Counted from the stretch's first letter, positions 1 through 9,236 are shown. The stretch: DNA of 64,000 bases from Niveispirillum sp943370215 (GCA_943370215.1 CALRQC020000024.1:30190-94189); one strand, 5' to 3'. Notes: generated by a model not told the origin, from the letters alone. A program made the numbers and translations.

Positions 1-108
1 GCGTCGGTACGCAAAGCCGGTGCAGACTTGAACAAGGCGGTTGCCGATGCCCAAGCGGCCGGCCGCAAATATATCAATGTGGCTTCGGCACTGCTGACCG
101 AAAGCTGA
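1..108 (+). CDS. PTS sugar transporter subunit IIA (mannose family), C-terminal end only
   Basis: Only the last 35 codons are in the window, ending with TGA at 106-108. The tail ASVRKAGADLNKAVADAQAA followed by GRKYINVASALL resembles the C-terminus of the single-domain EIIA(Man) proteins that alphaproteobacteria carry beside HPr. Those proteins take a phosphoryl group from HPr and act mainly in regulation, because no permease is linked to them. The HPr gene starts 16 bp downstream, so the two are probably co-transcribed. The active-site histidine lies outside the window, so the call rests on the tail and the context. Confidence 0.75.
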   Translation, partial: ASVRKAGADLNKAVADAQAAGRKYINVASALLTES

Positions 109-123
109 AATGGGAAGAAAAGC

Positions 124-411
124 TTGAGCCTGCTGCCCTCTGACGCGCTGAAAAAGACCGTCACCATCCGCAACCGGCGTGGCCTGCACGCCCGGGCTGC
201 CGCCAAATTCGTCCGGCTGGCCGGGGAATATGACGCCCAGGTGGAGGTGGTGCGCGGCGATACCGAAGTATCCGGCGTGTCCATCATGGGCCTGATGATG
301 CTGGCGGCCAGCATCGATACCCAGATCGACATCCTGGCCGCCGGGCGGCAGGCGCAAGAAGTGATGGATGCCCTGGTTCAACTGGTCGCCGATAAGTTCG
401 GCGAAGACTGA
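124..411 (+). CDS. ptsH: HPr phosphocarrier protein
   Basis: This 95-residue protein is the small phosphocarrier of the phosphotransferase system. It accepts phosphate from enzyme I and passes it to EIIA proteins in the cytoplasm. The phospho-accepting histidine is His22 in RRGLHARAAAKF. The regulatory serine is Ser53 in SGVSIMGLMML, the site that HPr kinase modifies in organisms that have one. The start is a TTG preceded by GGAAG at a normal distance; I see no better ATG. It lies between EIIA and enzyme I, the usual alphaproteobacterial arrangement. Without a sugar permease nearby, a regulatory rather than a transport role is likely. Confidence 0.93.
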   Translation: MSLLPSDALKKTVTIRNRRGLHARAAAKFVRLAGEYDAQVEVVRGDTEVSGVSIMGLMMLAASIDTQIDILAAGRQAQEVMDALVQLVADKFGED

Positions 412-571
412 ACCGGCATCCGGTCGGCGCGGCATTGGAACGCAGGCACCCAACCCGGTCGCAGAACCGGGCGCAAAAGAACATACCTGAAACGGAAGGT
501 TATGGTCCGCCGACTGGGCGTAAGGCCAGCATTGGACTATAAGCGGGCGGAAGGCCCGCAGGAAACAGCCC

Positions 572-2389
572 ATGACACCGCGCAACGACCATGCCCGCAC
601 CGGCGGGACGGCGACCGACATTTCATCCGGACTTCCCGGCCGCCAGCGCATCCTGCGCGGCTTGGGCGTGTCACCCGGCATCGCCATCGGCCCCGCCCAT
701 GTGGTGGAAGCCGGCACCCCCCAGGTGCCGGAATATGAGATCGCCGCCGAGGCCGTGACCGACGAGTTGAAACGCTTTCACCATGCGGTGGAAAAGGCCC
801 GGCGCCAGTTGGCCAAGCTGAAGCTGAAGGCCCGTACCCTGCCGGAGGAGGCTGCCGCCGACGTCGCCACCCTGCTGGAAGCGCATCAGGCCATGCTGTC
901 CGGTTCCCGCCTGATCCGCGGGGTGGAACGGCGCATCCGCGACGATCTGGCCAATGCCGAATCGGCGGTGCAGCAGGAGATCGCCACCCTGGCGCAAAGC
1001 TTCGCCGCCATGGATGACAGCTATCTGGCCGCCCGGGTGGACGATATCCGCGAGGCGGGGCGGCGGCTGATCCGGAACCTGCAGGACACGCCCTATCTCG
1101 CCTTCTCCCGCCTGCCCGCCGATTCGGTGATTCTGGCGGAGGAACTGACGCCCGCCGACACCGCCCTGCTGGACCCGGCGCGCATCGCCGGATTCGCCAC
1201 CGTGCTGGGCGGGGCCGAAGGCCATACCGCCATCATGGCCCGCTCCCTGGGCCTGCCGGCCGTGCTGGGCTCGGCCGGGCTGCTGCAGGGTGTGCAGCCG
1301 GGCGACATGGTGATCCTGGACGGGCAGCAAGGCCGGGTGCTGCTGAACCCGTCGCCGGACCTGCTGGCCGAATATCGTCAGCGCCAGGCCGCCTGGCGGG
1401 CAGAGCGGGAGCAGTTGCGCGGCTTGGGCAGCCTGCCGGCCATTACCGTGGATGGTACTGGCGTTGGCCTGCAGGCCAATCTGGAGCTGCCGCGCGAGTT
1501 GGACAATGCCCGCGATGCCGGTGCCACCGGCATCGGCCTGCTGCGCACCGAATTCTTGTACATGAACCGCGACGATCTGCCGGGGGAGGAAGAGCAGTAC
1601 GAGATCCTGCGTACCCTGGTGGAGAAGATGGAAGGGCGCCCGGTCACCGCCCGCACCCTGGATGTGGGGGGTGAGAAGCTGGCCGGGCCGTTGCGCCAGC
1701 ATTTCGCCAGCCCGGCCAACCCCGCCCTGGGCCTGCGCGCCATCCGGCTGGGGCTGAAGGAGCCCAAGCTGCTGGAAACCCAGTTGGCCGCCATGTTGCG
1801 GGCGGCCGCCCATGGGCCGCTGCGCGTGCTGGTGCCGATGATCTGCTCACCCGCAGAGGTACGGCATGTGCGGAACATGATGAATATCGTCGCCCGCCGC
1901 CTGCAGCGGCGCGGCGTGCCGATCCCGTCGGAAATGCCCAAGCTGGGCGCCATGATCGAAATACCGGCAGCAGCCCTGGCGGCCGATGCCCTGGCCAATG
2001 TCTGCGATTTCTTCGCCATCGGCACCAATGACCTGATCCAGTACACGCTTGCCATCGACCGGGGTGACGAGCAGGTGGCCCATCTTTACGACCCGCTGCA
2101 CCCGGCGGTGCTGCGGCTGGTGCAATTCACCGTGCAGGCGGCCAACCATGCCCGCATCCCGGTTTCCATCTGCGGGGAAATGGCCGGCGATCCGCGCTTC
2201 ACCGCGCTGTTGCTGGGCCTGGGTGTGCGCGAACTCTCCATGGCACCGGGCAACCTGCCCCTGGTGAAGCGCCGCGTGCGTGCGCTGGAGATGGGGCGGG
2301 CCAGCGCCCTGGCGGAACAGGTGATGGTCAAGCTGGATAGCGGCCAGATCGCCAAATTGCTGGATGGGTTCAACGATAAGCTGGCGTGA
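572..2389 (+). CDS. ptsI: Phosphoenolpyruvate-protein phosphotransferase (PTS enzyme I)
   Basis: Enzyme I takes phosphate from phosphoenolpyruvate and transfers it to HPr. The 605-residue protein has the N-terminal HPr-binding and phosphohistidine domains, with the active His218 in GGAEGHTAIMARS. A C-terminal PEP-binding barrel follows, with LLRTEFLYMNR and the catalytic Cys534 in VSICGEMAGDP. It has no N-terminal GAF domain, so it has the length of classical enzyme I rather than the longer nitrogen-PTS form PtsP, although annotation pipelines often call such genes ptsP. The ATG is preceded by AGGAAA. The 160-bp gap after HPr holds a weak hairpin (454-471) and no other gene. Confidence 0.94.
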   Translation: MTPRNDHARTGGTATDISSGLPGRQRILRGLGVSPGIAIGPAHVVEAGTPQVPEYEIAAEAVTDELKRFHHAVEKARRQLAKLKLKARTLPEEAAADVATLLEAHQAMLSGSRLIRGVERRIRDDLANAESAVQQEIATLAQSFAAMDDSYLAARVDDIREAGRRLIRNLQDTPYLAFSRLPADSVILAEELTPADTALLDPARIAGFATVLGGAEGHTAIMARSLGLPAVLGSAGLLQGVQPGDMVILDGQQGRVLLNPSPDLLAEYRQRQAAWRAEREQLRGLGSLPAITVDGTGVGLQANLELPRELDNARDAGATGIGLLRTEFLYMNRDDLPGEEEQYEILRTLVEKMEGRPVTARTLDVGGEKLAGPLRQHFASPANPALGLRAIRLGLKEPKLLETQLAAMLRAAAHGPLRVLVPMICSPAEVRHVRNMMNIVARRLQRRGVPIPSEMPKLGAMIEIPAAALAADALANVCDFFAIGTNDLIQYTLAIDRGDEQVAHLYDPLHPAVLRLVQFTVQAANHARIPVSICGEMAGDPRFTALLLGLGVRELSMAPGNLPLVKRRVRALEMGRASALAEQVMVKLDSGQIAKLLDGFNDKLA

Positions 2390-3386
2390 GGCTACCCCCC
2401 GGAAAGCGCAGCACGATCCGCGTGCCGCTGTCCTGGGTGTCGACTGACAGGTCACCCCCATGGCGGCGGATCAGCAGGGCCGCCAGATAAAGCCCAAGGC
2501 CCAGACCGCCCACCCCCGCTGTCAGCGGATTACCGGCGCGCAGAAAGGGTTTGCCGATGGCGGCGTGCAAGGCCTCCGGCATCCCCGGCCCGTCATCGGC
2601 CACCACCAGCCGCACCCCGCCATCTGCCAGCGCGTCGGCCGACAGACGCACCCGTGTCTGCGGCGGCGTATGGGCGATGGCGTTATCCAGCAGGGCAAAC
2701 AGGATTTGCTGCAGGGCGATGGCGTCTGCCGTGATCATCAGATTGTCAGGCACCGCCACCGCCACATCGGTGCGGCATTGCTGGGCCCGCACCCGCGCGT
2801 TGCCGGCAGCCCGCAGCACCTCCGCCCGCAGGTCCAGCCGTTCCAGGCGCAGCGGGCGCCCCACCTCCGCCTCGGCGCAGGCGACGATGGCCTCCACCAA
2901 CTCCAGCAGGTTACGGCCGGCGCTGGCAATCTCCCCGGCATAATCGCGCACCCGCTCCACTGAGTTGGCGATATCCGGCTGGCCCAGCATCTCCGAAAAG
3001 CCAATCACTGCATTCAAAGGTGTGCGTAACTCATGGCTGACGCTGGATAGGAACTGGGTTTTCGCCCGCTCCAGCGCCTGACTTTCCATTTGCGCCTGCC
3101 GCAGGGCCTCTGCCCCGGCCTCTCGGGCGGCCAGGGCGGCGTGGGTGCGCTCGGCAAAGCTGGTCATCAGCCCCCGCACCACCAGATAAAGGATGATGGT
3201 GATGCTGCCGACATACAGCAGCCCCTTGGCCGTCTGGAACAGGGACAGCGTATCAGGATCGGAGAAAAGAACCTCCGCCACCCGGTCGGAAAAGACGATC
3301 CAGGCAATGGAGGGCAGCAGAAAGACCAGCGCCACACGCCGCGCCGTGCGCGCCGGTGCCGCATCCAGCCATTTTTCCCGATCCAC
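2370..3386 (-). CDS. Membrane-bound sensor histidine kinase
   Basis: This 338-residue protein has two predicted membrane segments (about 17-33 and 53-73), a short coiled linker and a standard kinase core. The phospho-accepting His118 sits in FLSSVSHELRTPLN, the N-box is DNAIAHT (234-240), and the G-boxes are DDGPGMP (264-270) and GGLGLGL (293-299). The loop between the membrane segments is short, so a large periplasmic sensor domain is absent. The chosen start is a GTG at 3384-3386; the reading frame stays open far upstream but that part is antisense to addA. Its 3' end overlaps the 3' end of ptsI by 20 bp. No response regulator is adjacent, so its partner is unknown. Confidence 0.85.
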   Translation of the reverse strand: MDREKWLDAAPARTARRVALVFLLPSIAWIVFSDRVAEVLFSDPDTLSLFQTAKGLLYVGSITIILYLVVRGLMTSFAERTHAALAAREAGAEALRQAQMESQALERAKTQFLSSVSHELRTPLNAVIGFSEMLGQPDIANSVERVRDYAGEIASAGRNLLELVEAIVACAEAEVGRPLRLERLDLRAEVLRAAGNARVRAQQCRTDVAVAVPDNLMITADAIALQQILFALLDNAIAHTPPQTRVRLSADALADGGVRLVVADDGPGMPEALHAAIGKPFLRAGNPLTAGVGGLGLGLYLAALLIRRHGGDLSVDTQDSGTRIVLRFPGGSLTPAYR

Positions 3387-3509
3387 CGACGCCCCCGCCT
3401 TCTGTGGAGAACAATGGACACCCCGCAACCAAGGGTGACAGTAACCCGAACCGGTAGCAGGCGTCACCCGTTGCGTGACCGGCCCCCGCACCGCTACTCT
3501 GCCGCCATC

Positions 3510-6500
3510 ATGCCGACAGATATCCAGACCATCGACCGCCCCACCGACCCCAATGTCCTGCAGCGCCGGGCATCCGACCCGGAAAGCTCCGTCTGGGTGG
3601 GGGCCTCGGCGGGCACGGGCAAAACCAAGGTGCTGACCGACCGGGTGCTGCGGTTGATGCTGGCCGGCACGGAACCGTCGCGCATCCTCTGCCTGACCTT
3701 CACCAAGGCGGCGGCGGCGGAAATGGCCAACCGCATCGCCGACCGCCTGTCCGTCTGGGCGGTGGCGGAGGATGCCAAGCTCCAGGAATATCTGACGGCC
3801 CTGACCGGTCATGCGCCATCCGGCGCCGATGTCACCGCCGCCCGCCGCCTGTTCGCCCGCGTGCTGGATGCACCGGGCGGCATGAAAATCCAGACCATCC
3901 ACGCCTTCTGCCAGTCGCTGCTGCGCCGCTTCCCCCTGGAAGCGGGCCTCGCCCCGAATTTTGAGGTGATGGACGACCGCACCGCGGATGAGCTGCTGGA
4001 GGAGGCCAAGCAATCCGTGCTGCTGGCCGGACGGTATGACCCCGACAGCCCCCTGTCCCAGGCTGTGGCCCTGCTGGCCGGCACGGTGTCGGAGGATGAT
4101 TTCAACCAGTTGCTGGCCGACCTGACGGCCGAGCGCGGGCGGCTGCGGCGCATTCTGGATGCAAATGGCGGGCTGGAAGGTGCCATCGCCGCCCTGCGCC
4201 AGCATCTGCGGCTGGCCGAAGGCGACAGCGAGGCGGCCTTGCTGGCACGGGCCTGCGCGGATGGCGGCTTTGACATGATCGGCCTGCGCCGCTGCTGCGC
4301 CCATCTGGCCGGCGGCAGCAAGACGGATATTGAACGTGGCATCGGTTTGCAGATGTGGCTGGACAGCGATGCCGCCAGCCGCCTGCGCAACTGGCGCGGC
4401 TACCTTCCCCTGCTGCTGACGGCGGATGGGGAGGTGCGCAAGACCCTGATGACCAAGAAGCTGGTCGACAGCGACCCGATGGCACTGGACATATTGCAGC
4501 GGGAAGCCGCCCGCCTGATCGCCGTGCTGGAGGAACAAAAACGCCTGCTGGTGGGCACCTATACCGCCGCCTTGCTGCGGCTGGGCGAAGCGATGCTGGG
4601 CACTTATCAGCGGCTGAAGGATGCCCGTGCCCTGTTGGATTTCGACGATCTGATCCTGGCCGCCTCCAACCTTTTGACCGGCCAGGGGGTGCTGGCCGGG
4701 CGGCCCGATGCCTGCGCCTGGGTGCTGTACAAGCTGGATGGCGGGCTGGACCATGTGCTGATCGATGAGGCGCAGGACACCAACCCCGAACAATGGGCCG
4801 TGGTGAAAAGCATCGCGGAGGAGTTTTTCAGCGGGCTGAACGCGGCGGATGGCAAGATCCGCACCCTGTTCGTGGTGGGTGACGACAAACAATCCATCTT
4901 CAGCTTCCAGCGCGCCGATCCGGCGGAATTCGCCCGGATGCGCCAGCATTTCGGGCAAAAGGTGGCAGCCGCCGCCCAAAACTGGCAGGTGGTGGACCTG
5001 CAAACCTCCTTCCGCTCCGTCGCGGCCGTGCTGCGTGCGGTGGATCAGGTGTTCGCCGCCGGGCTGGCCCGTGACGGGGTGGCCAGCGACGGGGTGGATG
5101 TGCGCCACATCCCCTTCCGGCGCGGCATGGCCGGCAAGGTGGAAATCTGGCCGCTGGTGCGCCCGGCCGACGCCGCCGAACCCACGCCCTGGGCCCCGCC
5201 GACATCCACCGAACAGGCTGACAAGCCGGTGGCCCGGCTGGCCGCCGTGATGGCCGACCAGATATCCGTCTGGCTGCGCCAGGGGGAGATGCTGGAACCC
5301 AAGGGCCGCCCGGTGCGGCCGGGCGATATCATGGTGCTGGTCCGCCGCCGCAACCAGTTTGTGCAGCATCTGGTCCGCGCGCTGAAGGATCGTGACGTGC
5401 CTGTGGCCGGCATCGACCGTATGGTGCTGACCGAACAATTGTCGGTGATGGACCTGCTGGCGCTGGGCCGGTTCCTGATTCTGCCGGAAGATGATCTGAC
5501 GCTGGCCACCCTGCTGAAATCCCCGCTGATCGGGCTTTCGGAGGATCAGCTTTTCCAGGTGGCCTATGATCGCCCCGGCAGCCTGTGGATGGCACTGACC
5601 ACCAAGGCCAAGAGTGATGCGGCCCTGGCGCCCGCCCATGATTATCTGCGCGCCTTGCTGGCCGATACCGATTACCGCGCACCCTATGAGCTGTTTGCCG
5701 GCCTGCTGACACGGCCCTGCCCCGCCGACCCCAAACCCGGTGAAGGGTCCGGCCGCCGCGCCATATTGGCCCGGCTGGGGTCGGAGGCGATGGACCCGCT
5801 GGATGAGTTCCTGACCGCCTGCCTGACCTTTGAGCGCGATCACGTCGCCTCCCTGCAAGGCTTCATCCATTGGCTGGAGGCGTCACAGGCGGAGGTGAAG
5901 CGCGAGCTGGATACCGGCGGGGGTGAGGGCGAAGGGCTGGTGCGGATCATGACCGTGCATGGTTCCAAGGGCTTGCAGGCCCCCATCGTCTTCCTGCCCG
6001 ACACGATGGGCGAACCGGATATGAGCCCGCGCATCCTGTGGCCGGAGCCGGAGGCAAAAGGGCCGGATGTGCCGCTATACGCCCCGCGCCGGGGCATGGA
6101 ACATGATGGGGCCAAGGAGGTGCGCGCCGCCGCCGACCGAAGGCGCGACCAGGAATATCGCCGCCTGCTCTATGTGGCGCTGACGCGGGCGGAAGACCGG
6201 CTGATCGTCTGCGGCTGGGAACAGGCGGCCAAGTCCGGCGGGCCCGGAAGCTGGTACCGGCTGGTGGAACAGGCGCTGGGCGGCATGGCCAAGGGCGTGC
6301 CGTTTGACTTCACCGCCATTTCACCGGCCGGCTGGGCCGGTGAGGGGCTGGCTTTGCATGATGTGCAGACCGAACCGGTGAAGGCCCCGCCCCCGCTGGC
6401 CCCCAGCACCGGACCCGCAAACAGTTTGCCCCTCTGGGCCCGCGTGCCGGCCCCGAAAGACCCCACCCCCTCCAAACCGCTGATGCCCTCCCAGCCGGAA

Positions 6501-7043
6501 GGGCCGGAACCGGCCGTGCGCTCCCCCTTGGGTGCTGACGATGGCAAGCGCTACAAGCGCGGCACGCTGATGCATAAGCTGTTGCAGGTGCTGCCCGATA
6601 CCGACCCCGCCCATTGGCGGGACAGTGCCACCGCTTGGCTGGCGCGGCCGGCGCATGAATTGGCGGCGGCAGAGCAGCGGGAAATCGCCGACGAAGCCAT
6701 TGCCGTGCTGACCGATCCCCGCTTCGCGCCCCTGTTCGGGCCGGACAGCCGGGGCGAGGTGCCGGTGGTGGGGCTGGTGGGCGACTGGGCCATCTCCGGC
6801 CAGATCGACCGGCTGCTGGTGACGGACGCGGAGGTCTGGATCGTCGATTACAAGACCAACCGGCCCCCGCCCAAACAGGCCGAGGATGTGCCGGTGATCT
6901 ATCTGCAGCAGATGTCGGCCTATCGGGATGCCATGCGCCAGCTCTATCCCGGCCGCGCGGTGCGTTCCCTGCTGCTCTGGACCGATGGGCCCTACACGAT
7001 GGAACTGCCGGACGGGTTGCTGGACACGCACCGGCCGGGGTGA
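3510..7043 (+). CDS. addA: Double-strand break repair helicase-nuclease subunit AddA
   Basis: AddA is the UvrD-type helicase and nuclease subunit of the AddAB complex, which resects double-strand breaks for RecA-dependent repair. The 1177-residue protein has the Walker A motif GASAGTGKTK at 31-40, the DExx box LIDEAQDTNPEQW, the helicase motif VMTVHGSKGLQAP written here as IMTVHGSKGLQAP, and YVALTRAEDRL. The C-terminal nuclease shows GQIDRLL and VWIVDYKTNRPPP, the expected D-x-K catalytic pattern. The length is normal for the family. The ATG was chosen because the N-terminal similarity begins here. The usual partner addB is not next to it: the upstream neighbour is the divergent kinase. Confidence 0.93.
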   Translation: MPTDIQTIDRPTDPNVLQRRASDPESSVWVGASAGTGKTKVLTDRVLRLMLAGTEPSRILCLTFTKAAAAEMANRIADRLSVWAVAEDAKLQEYLTALTGHAPSGADVTAARRLFARVLDAPGGMKIQTIHAFCQSLLRRFPLEAGLAPNFEVMDDRTADELLEEAKQSVLLAGRYDPDSPLSQAVALLAGTVSEDDFNQLLADLTAERGRLRRILDANGGLEGAIAALRQHLRLAEGDSEAALLARACADGGFDMIGLRRCCAHLAGGSKTDIERGIGLQMWLDSDAASRLRNWRGYLPLLLTADGEVRKTLMTKKLVDSDPMALDILQREAARLIAVLEEQKRLLVGTYTAALLRLGEAMLGTYQRLKDARALLDFDDLILAASNLLTGQGVLAGRPDACAWVLYKLDGGLDHVLIDEAQDTNPEQWAVVKSIAEEFFSGLNAADGKIRTLFVVGDDKQSIFSFQRADPAEFARMRQHFGQKVAAAAQNWQVVDLQTSFRSVAAVLRAVDQVFAAGLARDGVASDGVDVRHIPFRRGMAGKVEIWPLVRPADAAEPTPWAPPTSTEQADKPVARLAAVMADQISVWLRQGEMLEPKGRPVRPGDIMVLVRRRNQFVQHLVRALKDRDVPVAGIDRMVLTEQLSVMDLLALGRFLILPEDDLTLATLLKSPLIGLSEDQLFQVAYDRPGSLWMALTTKAKSDAALAPAHDYLRALLADTDYRAPYELFAGLLTRPCPADPKPGEGSGRRAILARLGSEAMDPLDEFLTACLTFERDHVASLQGFIHWLEASQAEVKRELDTGGGEGEGLVRIMTVHGSKGLQAPIVFLPDTMGEPDMSPRILWPEPEAKGPDVPLYAPRRGMEHDGAKEVRAAADRRRDQEYRRLLYVALTRAEDRLIVCGWEQAAKSGGPGSWYRLVEQALGGMAKGVPFDFTAISPAGWAGEGLALHDVQTEPVKAPPPLAPSTGPANSLPLWARVPAPKDPTPSKPLMPSQPEGPEPAVRSPLGADDGKRYKRGTLMHKLLQVLPDTDPAHWRDSATAWLARPAHELAAAEQREIADEAIAVLTDPRFAPLFGPDSRGEVPVVGLVGDWAISGQIDRLLVTDAEVWIVDYKTNRPPPKQAEDVPVIYLQQMSAYRDAMRQLYPGRAVRSLLLWTDGPYTMELPDGLLDTHRPG

Positions 7044-7106
7044 CGCTACGGTTCATGTGCCATGGCGCTTGGGATCAAGGTGTCTCCCGACGCCTTCCCT
7101 TCGTAC

Positions 7107-7183
7107 AACCGTCATTCCCGCGCAGGCGGGAATCCATACGACAGCGCGGTTTTTGGATTCCCGCCTGCGCGGGAATGACGGTT
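7107..7183. repeat. REP-like paired palindrome, copy 1
   Basis: Two perfect 30-bp arms (7107-7136 and 7154-7183) surround a 17-bp spacer TACGACAGCGCGGTTTT. Each arm holds the motif GTCATTCCCGC..GCGGGAATCC, itself a smaller palindrome. The spacer is conserved in sequence and exact length in the copies at 8656 and 35981. It lies between the converging addA and alpha/beta-hydrolase genes, where it could end transcription from both sides. Confidence 0.9.
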
Positions 7184-7277
7184 AAGAGGCTGGAAATGAA
7201 GAGGAAATTTATCACCGGACTTCCGCGACCCCGATAATCTCAATGAGCACGGCGCTTGGTCCTGTCTCGTGCCCCTG

Positions 7278-8297
7278 CTACCGCCCCAACTGTTCCAGCA
7301 GCGCCTTGTGGAAATCGTCCGGCGCTTCCACCTGCGGGGAATGGCCGAAGGCGGGGAACTCCACCAGCGTGCTGTTGGGAATCGCCCTGGCGGCACGGCG
7401 GCCCAGTTCCGCGTAATTGCCCAGCCGCGCGCGGGTTTCCTCATCCGCGCGGTTGGCACCGGGGGCGGTGCGGTCCTTGGCGCCGATGAACAGCACCGTC
7501 GGCGGACGCAGCCGCACCAGCTCATGCACCACCGGCTGGGTGAAGATCATCTCCGACGTCTGCGCCTGGTTCCAGGCCACCTGCTGCCGGCCCGGCCCAT
7601 TATAAAGCCCCGCCGCCATCTGTACCCAGCGGTCATAATCCGGCTTCCAGTTGCCATTATAATAGAAGCGCAACTGATAGGCCTTGATGGTGTCGGCGCT
7701 GGTTTTCAGCTCATTTTCATAGAGGCTGTCGATACTGGCATAGGGTACCCCCTCGAACTGCCAGTCCTCCAGCCCGATCGGGTTGACCAGCAGCAACTTT
7801 TCCACGCCGTCAGGAAAGGTCAGGGCATAGCGGATGGCCAGCATCCCGCCCATGGAATGGCCCATGATGATGGGCTTGGTCACCCCCAGGGAGCGCAGCA
7901 GGTCACGCGTGTTGGTCGCCAGTTGCGCCAGAGAGAACTGATAGCGCACCGGCTTGGAAGAGGTACAGAACCCCACCTGATCGGGGGCAATGACGCGGTA
8001 ACCGGCCCCGGCCAGCACGCCGATGGTGGCTTCCCAGGTGGCGGCGCAGAAATTCTTGCCATGCAGCAGCACCACCACCTTGCCATTGGCCGGGCCGGTG
8101 GGGGCCACATCCATATAGCCCATGGACAGATCCTGCCCCTGGCTGGCGAAAGTATAGTGCTTCAACGGGTAAGGATAATCGAACCCTTCCAACTGCACGC
8201 CATAGACCGGGGCTGCGGACGATTGGCCCAGCGCCGCCGGGGCGGCAAGGCCGGTCAGCAGGGCGGCGGTGAGGACGGGAATGGTCAGGCGGCGCAT
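7278..8297 (-). CDS. Exported alpha/beta hydrolase
   Basis: This 339-residue protein starts with a Sec signal peptide (about residues 1-24, ending in AALGQ) and has the alpha/beta-hydrolase fold. The oxyanion segment is VVVLLHGKNF, the nucleophile is Ser148 in MGHSMGGM, and the likely catalytic histidine is His319 in PAFGHSPQVEAP. It therefore probably hydrolyses an ester, lactone or C-C bond in the periplasm. Residues such as PDQVGFCTSSKP follow the pattern of the dehalogenase/epoxide-hydrolase branch, but the substrate cannot be read from the sequence. The small acetyltransferase gene ends 18 bp upstream on the same strand. Confidence 0.85.
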   Translation of the reverse strand: MRRLTIPVLTAALLTGLAAPAALGQSSAAPVYGVQLEGFDYPYPLKHYTFASQGQDLSMGYMDVAPTGPANGKVVVLLHGKNFCAATWEATIGVLAGAGYRVIAPDQVGFCTSSKPVRYQFSLAQLATNTRDLLRSLGVTKPIIMGHSMGGMLAIRYALTFPDGVEKLLLVNPIGLEDWQFEGVPYASIDSLYENELKTSADTIKAYQLRFYYNGNWKPDYDRWVQMAAGLYNGPGRQQVAWNQAQTSEMIFTQPVVHELVRLRPPTVLFIGAKDRTAPGANRADEETRARLGNYAELGRRAARAIPNSTLVEFPAFGHSPQVEAPDDFHKALLEQLGR

Positions 8298-8315
8298 CTC
8301 TTCTCCCCGATGGGA

Positions 8316-8585
8316 TCAGGCCAGCAAATCATGGTGGGTCGGGTGCCGGCGCATCCAGGCGAAGGCATAGCCGCAGATGGGGCGTATCTTCGCCCCTTCA
8401 AGCCGGGCGGCTTCCATGATTTCTTCCATCAGCTTGCCGGCCGCCCCGGTGCCGCGCAGGGCGGGCGGGGCCTCCACATGCAGAATCTCGATCAGATCGG
8501 GGCCGCGCCGGTAATTGGCAAAGGCAATCTGCCCGTCAACGGCTAATTCAAACCGGGACGCATCGCGCTTGTCGGTGAAGCTCAT
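8316..8585 (-). CDS. Small GNAT-like N-acetyltransferase (YjdJ/Gtn-type)
   Basis: The 89-residue protein matches the short GCN5-related acetyltransferase fold. It has the strands FELAVDGQIAFANYRR and LIEILHVEAPP, followed by the acetyl-CoA-binding turn LRGTGAAGKLM, and ends with the IRPICGYAFAWMRRHP element. In this family only the core of the GNAT fold is kept, and the natural acceptor is unknown for most members. The start ATG is preceded by AGGAG. The upstream gap contains REP-like copy 2. It probably shares a transcript with the downstream hydrolase gene. Confidence 0.85.
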   Translation of the reverse strand: MSFTDKRDASRFELAVDGQIAFANYRRGPDLIEILHVEAPPALRGTGAAGKLMEEIMEAARLEGAKIRPICGYAFAWMRRHPTHHDLLA

Positions 8586-8655
8586 GGGGTTTCTCCTTGT
8601 CACTTGGTGCCTGTCAGAGAGCTCATGATGTTTTCTGAGCCCTGTCAGTCCACCA

Positions 8656-8728
8656 CCGTCATTCCCGCGAAGGCGGGAATCCAAAATCCGTGCTGTCGTC
8701 TGGATTCCCGCCTTCGCGGGAATGACGG
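8656..8728. repeat. REP-like paired palindrome, copy 2
   Basis: Arms of 28 bp (8656-8683 and 8701-8728) match perfectly and enclose a 17-bp spacer. Read on the minus strand the spacer is GACGACAGCACGGATTT, close to those of copies 1 and 3, so this copy is inverted relative to them. It lies between two minus-strand genes, the YqaA-type gene being downstream in position and upstream in transcription. Confidence 0.9.
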
Positions 8729-8780
8729 CTAAATGGCTGAAAAGGCAGAAAAATGATTAGATCCTCCGCAACGTCAGCCC

Positions 8781-9236
8781 CTAAACCGCCCCCAACACAC
8801 CCAACGTCAGCACCATCACCACACTATAACGCGCCAGCTTTCCCAAAGTGACCAGCATCACAAACAGGGGAAAACGCACGCCCAGGCTGCCGGCCGCGAC
8901 CGTCAGCGGATCGCCGATGATGGGCGCCCAGGAAAACAGCAGCGTCCAGGCACCATAGCGTTGGAACAGCGCCTCCCCCCGCGCCAATTGGACGGCCGTG
9001 ACGGGAAACCAGCGCCGCCCGACCAGATGGCGCATCCCCCGGCCCAGCCAGAAATTCACCACCGAGCCCAGCACATTGCCCAGCGTCGCCACTGCCAGCA
9101 GCAGCCAGGGCGGGTGTGCCCCCTGCACCGCCAGGGCGACCAGCGCCGCCTCTGACCCGCCGGGCAGCAGGGTGGCGGCGGTAAAGCAGAGGCCGAACAG
9201 GCCGATCAGGGCAGGATCAACCAAGATTTCCAACAT
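8781..9236 (-). CDS. YqaA-family inner-membrane protein (SNARE-associated/DedA-like)
   Basis: This 151-residue protein has about four hydrophobic segments and the features of the YqaA branch of the DedA-like family: LLPGGSEAALVALAVQG near the N-terminus, GNVLGSVVNFWLGRG, and SWAPIIGDPLTVAAG. DedA relatives act in membrane lipid or proton-dependent homeostasis, but the role of YqaA is not established. The chosen ATG is 3 bp inside a TTG alternative. The gene is divergent from the exported thioredoxin gene with a 93-bp gap between them, which must hold both promoters. Confidence 0.85.
   Translation of the reverse strand: MLEILVDPALIGLFGLCFTAATLLPGGSEAALVALAVQGAHPPWLLLAVATLGNVLGSVVNFWLGRGMRHLVGRRWFPVTAVQLARGEALFQRYGAWTLLFSWAPIIGDPLTVAAGSLGVRFPLFVMLVTLGKLARYSVVMVLTLGVLGAV

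Noticed and set aside
3387..5870. Open reading frame continuing upstream of the histidine kinase, antisense to addA
   Set aside because: It is a high-GC shadow of addA; kinase similarity starts only at the GTG at 3386, and the upstream part has low-complexity Gln/Gly/His composition.
7107..7183. CRISPR array or CRISPR-like repeats
   Set aside because: The repeats are isolated paired palindromes far apart, with a conserved spacer; there is no tandem repeat-spacer array and no cas gene.
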